A stretch of 19,113 bases of DNA, taken from assembly GCA_016937035.1 (NCBI GenBank), contig JAFGWS010000044.1, positions 1 through 19,113 on the forward strand, read 5' to 3'. Position 1 is the stretch's first letter, and the number at the start of each line of letters is the position of its first letter. A program made the translations under genes and the position numbers. Below, piece after piece: positions 7,310 through 14,717 of this stretch. The notes under the pieces are model-generated. The model was given only the letters and a program-made list of their open reading frames with translations, was not told where the DNA came from and made no database searches. Source of the DNA: Pontiellaceae bacterium (GTDB taxonomy: Bacteria; Verrucomicrobiota; Kiritimatiellia; Kiritimatiellales; Pontiellaceae).

Positions 7310-8986
7310 ATGACTATTCGAGATTGTTTAAATCGAGCCGCTGAAGAACATCCGGAGCGGATTGCGCTGCGCTTTAAACAGCACGGACACTGGGAAACCA
7401 CGACCTATAAAACGCTGCGGGAACGCGCATGGCACGTTTCCGAAATGCTGGCTCAACTGGGCGTCGGGGCGGGCGACCGCGTGGCGCTCTGTCTGGAGAA
7501 TACTCCTGAGTGGTTTGAAATCTACTATGGCATCGTTGCGCTCGGGGCTATTGTCGTTCCGGTCGATGCCAAGCTGCGGGAGCAGGAGCTGGCGCATATC
7601 TTTCATGATGCCGGTATTTCATTGGTCTTCTGTGCGGCCAATAAGCTGCCGGTGTTCGACGAAATTTCTACGCGCACCGCTTCGTTAAAATCAGCCGTAG
7701 TGTTGAGAGGCAATGCTCCGCCGGAGAGCGAGCGGATTTCGTGTGCCGCTTACGAAACGCTCTGGGAAACGGTCTCATCGACCGCGATGCAGCCCGGTCG
7801 GGCATTTGACGGCGACGGCCCGAGCGCCTCGTCTCCGGCCTCGCTGATTTATACCTCCGGCACGACCGGTCGGCAAAAGGGGGCGGTGCTCACACACGGA
7901 AATTTTCTGGCCAATGTGTCCAGTATTGTTCAGGCCATTCACGTGCGCCCGAACGATAATTTTATGCTGGTTCTCCCGCTGCACCACGCGTTTGCGTTCA
8001 CTTGCAACCTGCTGGTTCCCTTGTATGTCTGCTGCGAAGTAAGTATGGTTGAAAACCTTCGCTCCATACAAGCGAACATGGCGGATTGTTTGCCGACGGT
8101 TTTGCTGACGGTGCCTCTGCTGCTCGAAAAAATGCTCGCGCGCATAATGGACGGTGTGCAGGAAAATTTTGCGGCGCGTTGGATGTTTCGGCTTGGGCTG
8201 GCTAAAGTGGTTGGATACAAAGTCTCCGCCGGAATGGGCGGAGCCCTGCGGCTGGTGGTTTCAGGCGGTGCGCCGATTCGTCCCGAAACGCTGCAAATCT
8301 GGGCCAAGTTGGGTATCCCCGTGGTGGAGGGCTACGGCATCACCGAAACCGCTCCCGTGTTGTGCGTTAATCCGCCGGAGGCCCCGCGCATCGGGACCGT
8401 CGGCCCGCCGCTCGGCGGCGTGGAAATCAGAATACACGAACCGAATACCGACGGCGTGGGCGAGATTGTCGTGCGCGGCGACAATGTGATGCAGGGCTAC
8501 TATAATCACACCGAAGAAACCGCGAAGGTGCTGATTGACGGCTGGTATTATACCGGTGACCTCGGGTGCTTCGACGATGCGGGTTATCTGGTGATTAAAG
8601 GCCGCAAAAAAAGTCTGATTGTCAACCGCGAGGGCAAAAACATTTATCCCGAAGAGGTGGAGCGACAGGCGATGCAGAGCCGCTATGTACTCGAATGTCT
8701 GGTGCTGGGTTACTGCGACTCCGGTAATGATCCCGGCGAGCGCGTGGGGATGATTGTGGTGCCGGATCAACAGGTCTTCGATGAGCTGGAAGGTTCCGAG
8801 GAGCGCTGCTTCTCTGAGTCGGAGATTCAGCAGATCGTCCGCGACGATGTGCGCGCGCAAATGGCCCACCTCTCAGAATACAAGCGCCCACGCCGCATTG
8901 AGGTCCGCTTTGAGGAATTTGAAAAAACCGCCACGCAGAAAATTAAACGCTACCTTTACGCAGTGAATACCGCATCCGAAGGCTGA
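7310..8986 (+). CDS. AMP-forming acyl-CoA synthetase (long-chain fatty acid-CoA ligase-like)
   Basis: A 558-residue member of the adenylate-forming (ANL) superfamily, activating a carboxylic acid as acyl-AMP and then, typically, as the CoA thioester. Visible motifs in order are the phosphate-binding loop YTSGTTG at 181-187, YGITE at 342-346, TGD with Asp417, the hinge GRKK with Arg432 and the C-terminal catalytic Lys544 (TATQKIKR). The overall pattern is closest to FadD-type long-chain ligases, but the chain length cannot be read from sequence. There is no signal peptide. The start ATG is directly preceded by AAGAGG, which is closer than ideal, but no better start is available. The gene sits 39 bp after osmC-like and 39 bp before the small membrane-protein group. 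Confidence 0.92.
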   Translation: MTIRDCLNRAAEEHPERIALRFKQHGHWETTTYKTLRERAWHVSEMLAQLGVGAGDRVALCLENTPEWFEIYYGIVALGAIVVPVDAKLREQELAHIFHDAGISLVFCAANKLPVFDEISTRTASLKSAVVLRGNAPPESERISCAAYETLWETVSSTAMQPGRAFDGDGPSASSPASLIYTSGTTGRQKGAVLTHGNFLANVSSIVQAIHVRPNDNFMLVLPLHHAFAFTCNLLVPLYVCCEVSMVENLRSIQANMADCLPTVLLTVPLLLEKMLARIMDGVQENFAARWMFRLGLAKVVGYKVSAGMGGALRLVVSGGAPIRPETLQIWAKLGIPVVEGYGITETAPVLCVNPPEAPRIGTVGPPLGGVEIRIHEPNTDGVGEIVVRGDNVMQGYYNHTEETAKVLIDGWYYTGDLGCFDDAGYLVIKGRKKSLIVNREGKNIYPEEVERQAMQSRYVLECLVLGYCDSGNDPGERVGMIVVPDQQVFDELEGSEERCFSESEIQQIVRDDVRAQMAHLSEYKRPRRIEVRFEEFEKTATQKIKRYLYAVNTASEG

Positions 8987-9025
8987 CGATGCTCTGCGCA
9001 GATTAAGCCAAACGAAGGTCGGGAT

Positions 9026-9385
9026 ATGAATAAGAAAAAAATGTCGCTGGTGAAATATATTTTATTGGTGTTGGGGGTCTCTACATTTTCCTTTCTTTAT
9101 ACTTTCCAAGCAACAGGTTGCTCACTTCCCTTGATCATCTTTGACTTGTATGTTGGCCCTCCCGTTGCTGTTGCTCATATAATAATGGATTTGGACGGAA
9201 TGGATTGTGTTGGCGCTAATGCAATTCTTTTGTTTTGTGTATTTGTGATCAATATGGTTATATTCTTCCCGGTGTTGTATCTGGAAAAGTACAGATCAAA
9301 GAAGGTGTTCATGGTGATTCAGACGGCTGTACTGTTAATATATTTGATCATCAGCTTACCAGTCTGTGGACGTCTGTATCTGTGA
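9026..9385 (+). CDS. Small integral membrane protein, function unknown
   Basis: I do not recognise a family. The 119-residue product is very hydrophobic, with about three to four predicted membrane segments (roughly residues 8-28, 34-52, 64-84 and 95-115) and a basic N-terminus (MNKKK) suggesting a cytoplasmic start. Four cysteines (32, 61, 71 and 113) lie in or near the membrane. The ATG follows GAAGGTCGGGAT, a fair ribosome-binding site. The gene is visibly more AT-rich than the ligase upstream and is the first of three small membrane-protein genes in a row. Confidence 0.72.
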   Translation: MNKKKMSLVKYILLVLGVSTFSFLYTFQATGCSLPLIIFDLYVGPPVAVAHIIMDLDGMDCVGANAILLFCVFVINMVIFFPVLYLEKYRSKKVFMVIQTAVLLIYLIISLPVCGRLYL

Positions 9386-9421
9386 GAATTCTCCAAACCA
9401 GCCAGCAGAGGTAGGAGGGAT

Positions 9422-9751
9422 ATGAAGAACGTACTATCAAGAATGGTATCAATAGTGTTTGCTGCAACACTATTCTATGTGTGTGCTCATTTTTTTGTGA
9501 TTCCGTATAACGCAAGAAAGAGTGCTTTTATCGGGGAGACCGGTTCATTTGCGCAGATTGAGGGCATAATGGCGAATGAGGAGTTCTCAATGTCTCAATT
9601 AAAGCAGTACATTCGCGCCAAAGAATACATGGAGAGTCCCAGGAAACAAAAAATCGCCTACGCAAGTTCCTTCTGTATAGCAGTGTTTATGGTGTCTGCT
9701 TATGGTGCTGGCAGGTACTTGTTTAAAAGGATTTTTAAACAGGGCTGCTGA
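9422..9751 (+). CDS. Small two-segment membrane protein, function unknown
   Basis: A 109-residue protein of unknown family. It has an N-terminal membrane segment (about 8-28), a soluble loop of about 50 residues rich in charged and polar positions, and a second membrane segment (about 80-100) followed by a basic tail (KRIFKQGC). The strong site GTAGGAGGGAT directly before the ATG supports translation. It lies 36 bp after the previous membrane-protein gene and 4 bp before the next, so the three are probably one transcript. It is AT-rich relative to the window. Confidence 0.72.
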   Translation: MKNVLSRMVSIVFAATLFYVCAHFFVIPYNARKSAFIGETGSFAQIEGIMANEEFSMSQLKQYIRAKEYMESPRKQKIAYASSFCIAVFMVSAYGAGRYLFKRIFKQGC

Positions 9752-9755
9752 CGAT

Positions 9756-10076
9756 ATGAAAAGAATCGTAGTGATGAAACTGCTGGATATCATCAAAGGA
9801 CTGTTTGTATTCATTTTTTCAGACCTGAAGGATTTTATCATTTGGGGGATTGTCGCGGTTGGATTGATTTTGCTCACCATGAAGGCGTTCTCTACCGGAA
9901 GCTGGATGGTTCTTGCAGCGGGGATAATCCTGTCGATCGGCGTGATTGTTCTAGTGTTTCGATCTGCTCGGGGAGGTCGTTCGGCCAAAGAAAATCAGCG
10001 GATCTCAATACGGTCGTTTATTGCTTTTGTTTCCATTTGTTTGGTCTTATTTTTCTTAGATCGCATTTTCAATTAA
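9756..10076 (+). CDS. Small integral membrane protein, function unknown
   Basis: A 106-residue hydrophobic protein with about three membrane segments (roughly 28-46, 50-70 and 87-104) and a basic loop between the second and third (RSARGGRSAKENQR). The family is not recognised. The ATG at 9756 lies 4 bp after the preceding stop codon, which suggests translational coupling; AGGG at 9741-9744 may serve as the ribosome-binding site. The frame is open upstream to 9702, but that start would overlap the previous gene by 50 bp. A second ATG at 9774 is a possible shorter start. Confidence 0.65.
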   Translation: MKRIVVMKLLDIIKGLFVFIFSDLKDFIIWGIVAVGLILLTMKAFSTGSWMVLAAGIILSIGVIVLVFRSARGGRSAKENQRISIRSFIAFVSICLVLFFLDRIFN

Positions 10077-10193
10077 GCAACTCGGAGGAGATCTCCTTTC
10101 TGATTCGTGAATTATGGTCTTTGTCTTTTGCCTTGATTCTGAGTAATCAACAGCTATTTGGGCATATTCTGTGCATTTGATCGTTGACGGAAT

Positions 10194-11051
10194 ATGGAGT
10201 GCAGTCGTAGTCTGTTGCGCATGAACGGAATTATACGGGTTTTATGGGTCGTGGGTCTTGTTGCTCCCCTGATGTGCGTTGCCGTGTCGGCAGAGACGCG
10301 GGAAGAGCGAAAACTGAGGATTGAGCGCAAGTATCTTTTTGAGCAGCAGGAGGTCGTTCAGTTGAATCTGGAGCTGCCGGATGATCCGGACGAAGATCCC
10401 TTTGGACGAGACCCTGATTTTAAAGCGGGTTCTGATGAAAGTCTGGCTTCGGGAACCGGAATGGTTCGTCGGCCTTCGGTTGCGCCGGTTCGCCGGGCAA
10501 CAAGCTTTGCAGAGACCGAAGAGGAATACGGGCTGTTCGGCGAAACGTCGGACGGGGATGTGACCGCAGCGGATCTTCGTCGGCAAAAGCTGGATGACAA
10601 CTGGCAGCGGCTGATGGATGCTCAACGCACCCGCAACACCGAACGGAGTTCTTCCCCGGGGTACAGTGGATCGATTTACGGATCAAATGATTCTCTCGGC
10701 TACGGTTCATCCCCTTACTCTTCCGGTGCTTCCAGCGGCTCTGCCTCTTCGTCCGGATATTCTTCGTTTTCACAACCGCAGCCGGCGGCGCCGTCTGCAT
10801 TGGGTCCCGGGAGTTCAATGAATTCGCTGACAAGCCCGATGCGTACGACGGAGAGCTCTCTGGGGGCAACCCGCACCACCACGCCGGGATTTTCGTCCTC
10901 ATCAAGTAGTGCGACAACGCCGTCGGCCGTTTCACCGGTCCGGAGTACGACGCCCCGCACCACGACAACGCCATCGTCCACTCCTTCCACGAGAAGCGGA
11001 TTCCGGGGAACGGATGGCGGTTCCCTTTTGGATCTGGATAACGACTTTTAG
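10194..11051 (+). CDS. Secreted Ser/Thr/Pro-rich low-complexity protein, function unknown
   Basis: A 285-residue protein with a signal peptide (hydrophobic core about 13-30, likely cleavage after VSA at residue 33). The mature part starts with a charged, probably helical stretch (about 34-56), then an acidic segment (LPDDPDEDPFGRDPDF). From about residue 150 to 275 it is dominated by Ser, Thr, Pro and Gly and is probably disordered. It ends in an acidic tail (LLDLDNDF). No known domain is recognised. An alternative start is Met10 (10221). It lies 37 bp before the first MscS gene and may be co-transcribed with it, which would place it in an envelope-related context; that is inference. Confidence 0.75.
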   Translation: MECSRSLLRMNGIIRVLWVVGLVAPLMCVAVSAETREERKLRIERKYLFEQQEVVQLNLELPDDPDEDPFGRDPDFKAGSDESLASGTGMVRRPSVAPVRRATSFAETEEEYGLFGETSDGDVTAADLRRQKLDDNWQRLMDAQRTRNTERSSSPGYSGSIYGSNDSLGYGSSPYSSGASSGSASSSGYSSFSQPQPAAPSALGPGSSMNSLTSPMRTTESSLGATRTTTPGFSSSSSSATTPSAVSPVRSTTPRTTTTPSSTPSTRSGFRGTDGGSLLDLDNDF

Positions 11052-11088
11052 CCGGATCGTTTTCCTTTGAGCAGTACGGAGACATAGT

Positions 11089-11991
11089 ATGTTTGATATC
11101 CCGGGCCTTTCGGAGGAAATGGTTAACAAACTGCTCTTTACGCTGGTCGCAGTGCTGGCGTTGATTCTTCTCCGTATCTTTGTATCCAAGCTGGTTGTCC
11201 GTAACGTAATTGACGATAAGCGGCGCTATCATGTTCGGCGGACCGTCACCTATCTGTACACCTTCGTTATGGTAATCGTGATCGGCTCGATCTGGTTTCA
11301 GGGTGTGGCTTCGCTGAGTACATTTTTGGGGTTGGCCAGTGCCGGTTTGGCGGTGGCCATGCACGATACAATTGCGAATATGACCGGCTTTTTCTTTATC
11401 GAAGCGCGCAAGCCGTTCCGCGTCGGCGATCGAATTCAGCTGGAGGGCATTAAAGGCGATGTAATCGATATCCGCCTGTTCCAGTTCAGTATTGTTGAAG
11501 TCGGAAACTGGGTGGATGCAGACCAGAGCACCGGTCGGATCATTCACGTTCCAAACAGTATGGTGCTGCGCTCGCCGCTGAGTAATTACCACATTGGATT
11601 TGAATATATCTGGAATGAGATTCCGGTGCTGGTCACCTTTGAAAGCAATTGGAAAAAAGCGAAGGAGCTGCTCCATAAAATCGCACGCGAAAATGCAGAA
11701 TATTTGTCGCATGATGCGCAGTCGCAGATTCGCAAGGCCGCACAGAAATATCTGATTGTGGCGGGGAAGCTGACGCCGACCGTCTACACGACGGTGAAAG
11801 ACAGCGGTGTGATGCTGACAATCCGTTACCTCGTCGATCCGCGCCAGCGGCGCGGCACAGAACAGAAAATGTGGGAAGACATTCTCGATGCCTTTGCGCT
11901 GGAAAAAGATATTGATCTGGCCTACCCGACCACGCGGTTCTACAGCCTGAAGGAGAGCGCTCCGCAATCAACGGAGGTGAAGAATGACTAA
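11089..11991 (+). CDS. MscS-family mechanosensitive ion channel
   Basis: A 300-residue inner-membrane channel of the MscS fold, which opens under membrane tension to release solutes during osmotic downshock. Membrane segments are at about 12-38 and 53-71. The pore helix and following region at about 74-104 have the family's small-residue pattern (GLASAGLAVAMHDTIANMTG). This leads into the beta domain (about 105-165, beginning FRVGDRIQ and containing HVPNS) and an alpha-beta C-terminal domain (about 175-285). Length and order are normal for MscS. The ATG follows CGGAGA (11077-11082). It overlaps the second MscS gene by 8 bp. Confidence 0.92.
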   Translation: MFDIPGLSEEMVNKLLFTLVAVLALILLRIFVSKLVVRNVIDDKRRYHVRRTVTYLYTFVMVIVIGSIWFQGVASLSTFLGLASAGLAVAMHDTIANMTGFFFIEARKPFRVGDRIQLEGIKGDVIDIRLFQFSIVEVGNWVDADQSTGRIIHVPNSMVLRSPLSNYHIGFEYIWNEIPVLVTFESNWKKAKELLHKIARENAEYLSHDAQSQIRKAAQKYLIVAGKLTPTVYTTVKDSGVMLTIRYLVDPRQRRGTEQKMWEDILDAFALEKDIDLAYPTTRFYSLKESAPQSTEVKND

Positions 11992-12523
11992 AGAAATCAT
12001 TAAACAACTTGTTTATTCCGGGGTTTTTTTGTTGTTGGTTTGCCTTATTTTTCATGTATTGGCGCGCTCCGCCCAAAAAACGCAGGAAAAGCTCGGTATT
12101 CGTCGTTCGCGCTATTTTGCCATCCGTCGGCTTCTGTCACTCGCCGCGATTCTGACGGCCATCGGCGGACTGATTTTTATCTGGGGCCTGAGTCTGGAAA
12201 ATGTGTGGGTGACGGTCACGAGCGTGCTGGCCGTGGTTTCAATTGCCTTCTTCGCGGTTTGGAGCTTAGTCGGCAATATTTTGGCGGGCATCATTCTCTA
12301 TTTTACCTCGCCGTTCCGAATCGACGATGAAATTGAAATTTCGCCGGATCCCATCCGCGGTCAGGTTATGGCGATCAATACGTTCTACACGGTCCTGCTG
12401 GATGCCGATAAAAACCATGTGAACATCCCCAACTCGATGTTCTTCCAGAAATATATCCGCGTCAAAGCCCGCAACTCAAAAGGGTGGGGTGACGACAGCG
12501 CGGTCTCAGAAAATGAGGATTGA
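11984..12523 (+). CDS. Short MscS-family channel protein lacking the C-terminal domain
   Basis: A 179-residue protein with MscS-like layout: membrane segments at about 10-28 and 50-69, a pore-like segment at about 74-107 (SLVGNILAGIILYFTSPF), and a beta domain at about 110-162 containing HVNIPNSMFF. It then stops after a short polar tail (ending SENED), so the alpha-beta domain that forms the cytoplasmic cage in MscS is missing. No frameshift signature is visible, since translation ends in a charged tail close to the convergent neighbour. Its ATG lies within the last codons of the previous gene (8-bp overlap) with GGAGG upstream (11972-11976), indicating coupled translation. It may form mixed channels with its neighbour; that is inference. 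Confidence 0.88.
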   Translation: MTKEIIKQLVYSGVFLLLVCLIFHVLARSAQKTQEKLGIRRSRYFAIRRLLSLAAILTAIGGLIFIWGLSLENVWVTVTSVLAVVSIAFFAVWSLVGNILAGIILYFTSPFRIDDEIEISPDPIRGQVMAINTFYTVLLDADKNHVNIPNSMFFQKYIRVKARNSKGWGDDSAVSENED

Positions 12524-12525
12524 GC

Positions 12526-12554
12526 GAGCATCTGCTCATGCATCGTGCTGATGC
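12526..12554. terminator. Two small hairpins at the convergent gene junction
   Basis: GAGCA-TC-TGCTC (12526-12537) and GCATC-GTGCT-GATGC (12540-12554) lie between and across the ends of the two convergent genes; the second overlaps the last codons of the esterase gene. Neither has a convincing T-tract on its 3' side, so termination activity is uncertain. Confidence 0.28.
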
Positions 12555-13216
12555 AAAAACGCCCGGATTTGAGCGACCACTGTTGAAAAATGATGCGCCG
12601 CCAGTGCGTGGCCCCCGCCGTCGATGAGTTGGAGCTGACTGTGCGGCAAATGATCATGCAGCCACTCTGCCGCTCCGCACGGAATAATGCGGTCTTCGCG
12701 GCCGTGCATTAGCAAAACGGGAATTGTGATCGCTGCAGTCTTTTCGCGAACGTCGGAAGTTAGTAGATATTCCAGCCCGTTCACCAAATCCTGGAATGTT
12801 TGCTCTGTTGTGGTCTGCGCATTCCGCAATTGAATGCTTTGTCGGCTCTCGCGCTGCGGATAGTGGACGTTCTTAAAAAACTCGTTGAGTACGGCGACGG
12901 GGTCGCGCTTGAGCTGAGCGATCATGCGGCGCAGAATCCGCTCCGGCGTTCCGTGAGGATATCCTTCCGCTGCGCAGAAGCGGGCGGTCGAGGAGAGCAG
13001 AACCAGTTTTTTGCAGGCGCTCGGGAGCAGCTCCATCGCCAAAATCCCGCCCATGGAACCGGTAACGATATAATCGACGTCGGGAATTACACGCTCACGA
13101 AGCACCTGCGCGCCGGTCATGAGCTGAACTTCGAACCGATCCGCAAGGGCATCGCCCAGCGGATTGATCGCTTCAATCCCATGCGCCCACCCGGATATGA
13201 CGAGTACGGAATTCAT
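12536..13216 (-). CDS. Alpha/beta hydrolase, BioH/BioG-like pimeloyl-ACP methyl ester esterase
   Basis: A 226-residue alpha/beta hydrolase, probably the esterase that removes the methyl group from pimeloyl-ACP methyl ester before the BioF step of biotin synthesis. The likely triad is Ser54 (VTGSMGG), Asp175 (HGREDRIIP) and His203 (GGGHAL). The nucleophile elbow reads T-G-S-M-G, so the first glycine of GxSxG is replaced by threonine. The N-terminus VLVISGWAHG matches the oxyanion-hole region of this family. At 226 residues it is shorter than E. coli BioH. The role rests mainly on the bioF neighbour upstream on the same strand; a general esterase cannot be excluded. The sequence before its ATG is part of a dispersed repeat and gives only a weak ribosome-binding site. 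Confidence 0.8.
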   Translation of the reverse strand: MNSVLVISGWAHGIEAINPLGDALADRFEVQLMTGAQVLRERVIPDVDYIVTGSMGGILAMELLPSACKKLVLLSSTARFCAAEGYPHGTPERILRRMIAQLKRDPVAVLNEFFKNVHYPQRESRQSIQLRNAQTTTEQTFQDLVNGLEYLLTSDVREKTAAITIPVLLMHGREDRIIPCGAAEWLHDHLPHSQLQLIDGGGHALAAHHFSTVVAQIRAFLHQHDA

Positions 13217-13218
13217 TG

Positions 13219-13249
13219 TTCACCACGAAGATGCGAAGCGCACGAAGCG
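13219..13249 (+). repeat. Degenerate dispersed-repeat unit ('accacgaag' type), + orientation
   Basis: Reads CACCACGAAGATGCGAAGCG followed by CACGAAGC. It is the first of three related units filling the bioF-bioH spacer and directly abuts the start codon of the BioH-like gene. Over about 28 bases it is roughly two-thirds identical to the reverse complement of the unit at 13346-13380. Confidence 0.6.
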
Positions 13250-13280
13250 TTATCCTGAAATATGCAGCTTAAAACCCGTT

Positions 13281-13314
13281 TTAATTAGCGTTTATTGACG
13301 TTTATTTGCGGTTA
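13281..13314 (-). repeat. Degenerate repeat unit with 10-bp periodicity
   Basis: On the - strand it begins TTAACCGCAAAT and contains three similar tandem 10-mers: AACCGCAAAT, AAACGTCAAT and AAACGCTAAT. It begins with the same TTAACC as the neighbouring unit, so it belongs to the same loose repeat class. Confidence 0.5.
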
Positions 13315-13345
13315 ACTACATTTCATGAACACATCGTCTGTCTCT

Positions 13346-13380
13346 TGATGATCTTCGTGTCCATCCTTTCTTCGCGGTTA
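13346..13380 (-). repeat. Degenerate dispersed-repeat unit overlapping the bioF stop codon
   Basis: On the - strand this reads TTAACCGCGAAGAAAGGATG followed by GACACGAAGATC. The bioF stop codon TAA is the first part of the TTAACC that opens the unit. It is in inverted orientation to the unit at 13219-13249. Confidence 0.55.
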
Positions 13381-14538
13381 AGTTCTGACTGCTGAGATAA
13401 TCGATTTTGCGGCGCGGTCGAGATCGTCAACGTGATGCGCGAGCGTGATGGAGATGCGCAGGCGAGCAGAGCCTGCGGGGACCGTCGGCGGGCGAATGGC
13501 CGCAGCAATGATGCCTTGCTCGCGCAGCTTCTGCGAAATAGCAACGGCCTTTTCGTTGTCGCCGATCACAATCGGGATGATTTGGCTTTGGCTCTGGAGC
13601 GTATCGAGTCCGGCGTCGTGGAGCATCGAGCGAAAAAAGTCGGCGTTGGCCCGGAGAATATTGCCGAGATTGGGCGAAGCGTCCAAAACATCCAGCGCGC
13701 CCAGCGCGGCCCCGACAACGGCGGGCGGGGGAGCGGTGGTGTAAATGAACGCCCGCGCAGAATGTACGAGCAGGCTGCGCAGATTTTCGGAGCAGGCTGC
13801 GTAACCGCCGAAACCCGCCAGCGCCTTGCTCAGCGTGCCCATCGAAACGGTCACCGAGGATTCCAATCCAAATTCGCGGATCAGGCCCGCACCGTTCGGG
13901 CCGAAGGTGCCGGTGCTGTGTGCTTCGTCGACCATCAGCATGGCGTCGTATCGATCAGCCAACGCGGCGATTTCCTTCAGCGGAGCAAGATCGCCGTCCA
14001 TGCTGAAAACCGATTCGGTGATGATCAGCTTGCGGCCTTCGGCGCCGGCATACTGCTCCAACCGCGCTTCCAGCGCCGCAGCGTCATTATGCGCAAAACG
14101 AACGAGCTTGGCCTCGCTCAGCCGACACGCATCGATCATACTGGCGTGCACCAGCTTGTCGGCAAAAATAAGGTCGCCCCGCCCGGCGAGCACCGGAATA
14201 ACCCCGGCGTTGGTCATATAGCCCGTTCCAAAAACGAGCGCCGAAGGGAATCCCTTATCCCGCGCCAGCCGCGCCTCCAGCTCTTCATGAATCGGCAGCG
14301 TGCCGGTCACCAGCCGGGATGAACCTGCGCCGACGCCGTATTGCTCCAGCGCTTCGCGTGCACGGTCAATTACGTGGGGATGATGTGCGAGGTCGAGATA
14401 GTCATTGCTTGAAAAGTTGAGCACCTCGCGCCCGTCGATGATCAGCTTTCCGCCGGCATCGGGATAGGCTCGCGCCGTTCGTTCCAGTCCGCGGCTTTGG
14501 GCCTCGTTGAGTATTGATTGAATCCAGTTTTCACGCAT
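13378..14538 (-). CDS. bioF: 8-amino-7-oxononanoate synthase BioF
   Basis: PLP-dependent enzyme of the alpha-oxoamine synthase family that condenses pimeloyl-ACP (or -CoA) with L-alanine to give 8-amino-7-oxononanoate, the first ring-forming step of biotin synthesis. The 386-residue length is typical. Visible features are NFSSNDYLDLAHHP near 41-54, YGVGAGSSRLVTGT at 67-80, His131, Asp204 and His207 (VDEAHSTG) and the PLP lysine Lys238 (SMGTLSKALAGFGG). 2-amino-3-ketobutyrate-CoA ligase is a close paralogue; the BioH-like gene 161 bp downstream supports BioF. Its ATG has no strong ribosome-binding site. The stop codon falls in a repeat unit. Confidence 0.92.
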   Translation of the reverse strand: MRENWIQSILNEAQSRGLERTARAYPDAGGKLIIDGREVLNFSSNDYLDLAHHPHVIDRAREALEQYGVGAGSSRLVTGTLPIHEELEARLARDKGFPSALVFGTGYMTNAGVIPVLAGRGDLIFADKLVHASMIDACRLSEAKLVRFAHNDAAALEARLEQYAGAEGRKLIITESVFSMDGDLAPLKEIAALADRYDAMLMVDEAHSTGTFGPNGAGLIREFGLESSVTVSMGTLSKALAGFGGYAACSENLRSLLVHSARAFIYTTAPPPAVVGAALGALDVLDASPNLGNILRANADFFRSMLHDAGLDTLQSQSQIIPIVIGDNEKAVAISQKLREQGIIAAAIRPPTVPAGSARLRISITLAHHVDDLDRAAKSIISAVRT

Positions 14539-14674
14539 CCCCGAACTTTTACCGAGTTCATGATCCAGCGCAACCCCGAAAGAAAAATTAGCGCATCATA
14601 ACCGGAGAATTTGGGTGAAATGACTGGATTGCGGGGTTGGCGCCTTTACCTCATTTTACGAGATCAGACACGTC

Positions 14675-14703
14675 AAGCCGTCCGCGCGATGCGCAGACGG
14701 CTT
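14675..14703 (-). terminator. Strong hairpin after the CotH-family gene
   Basis: AAGCCGTC (14675-14682) pairs with GACGGCTT (14696-14703); after one C-A mismatch an inner GCGC/GCGC stem closes on a GAT loop. That gives 12 base pairs in total. It starts 15 bp beyond the CotH-family stop codon on the - strand and is followed there by TTGACGTGTCT, a short T-rich run. It probably separates that gene from bioF. Confidence 0.6.
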
Positions 14704-14717
14704 TGGGTTTGCCTTCG

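Noticed and set aside
8993..9002. 10-bp palindrome TCTGCGCAGA after the ligase gene
   Set aside because: Short and without supporting context; likely chance.
10086..10097. 12-bp perfect palindrome AGGAGATCTCCT after the small membrane-protein group
   Set aside because: No loop and no T-tract, so not a terminator; too short alone to call an operator.
10420..11967. 515-codon open frame on the - strand opposite the secreted protein and first MscS gene
   Set aside because: Antisense to a clear MscS protein, with no recognisable domains.
13432..14322. 296-codon + strand frame opposite bioF
   Set aside because: Shadow of bioF; bioF has all PLP-enzyme motifs.
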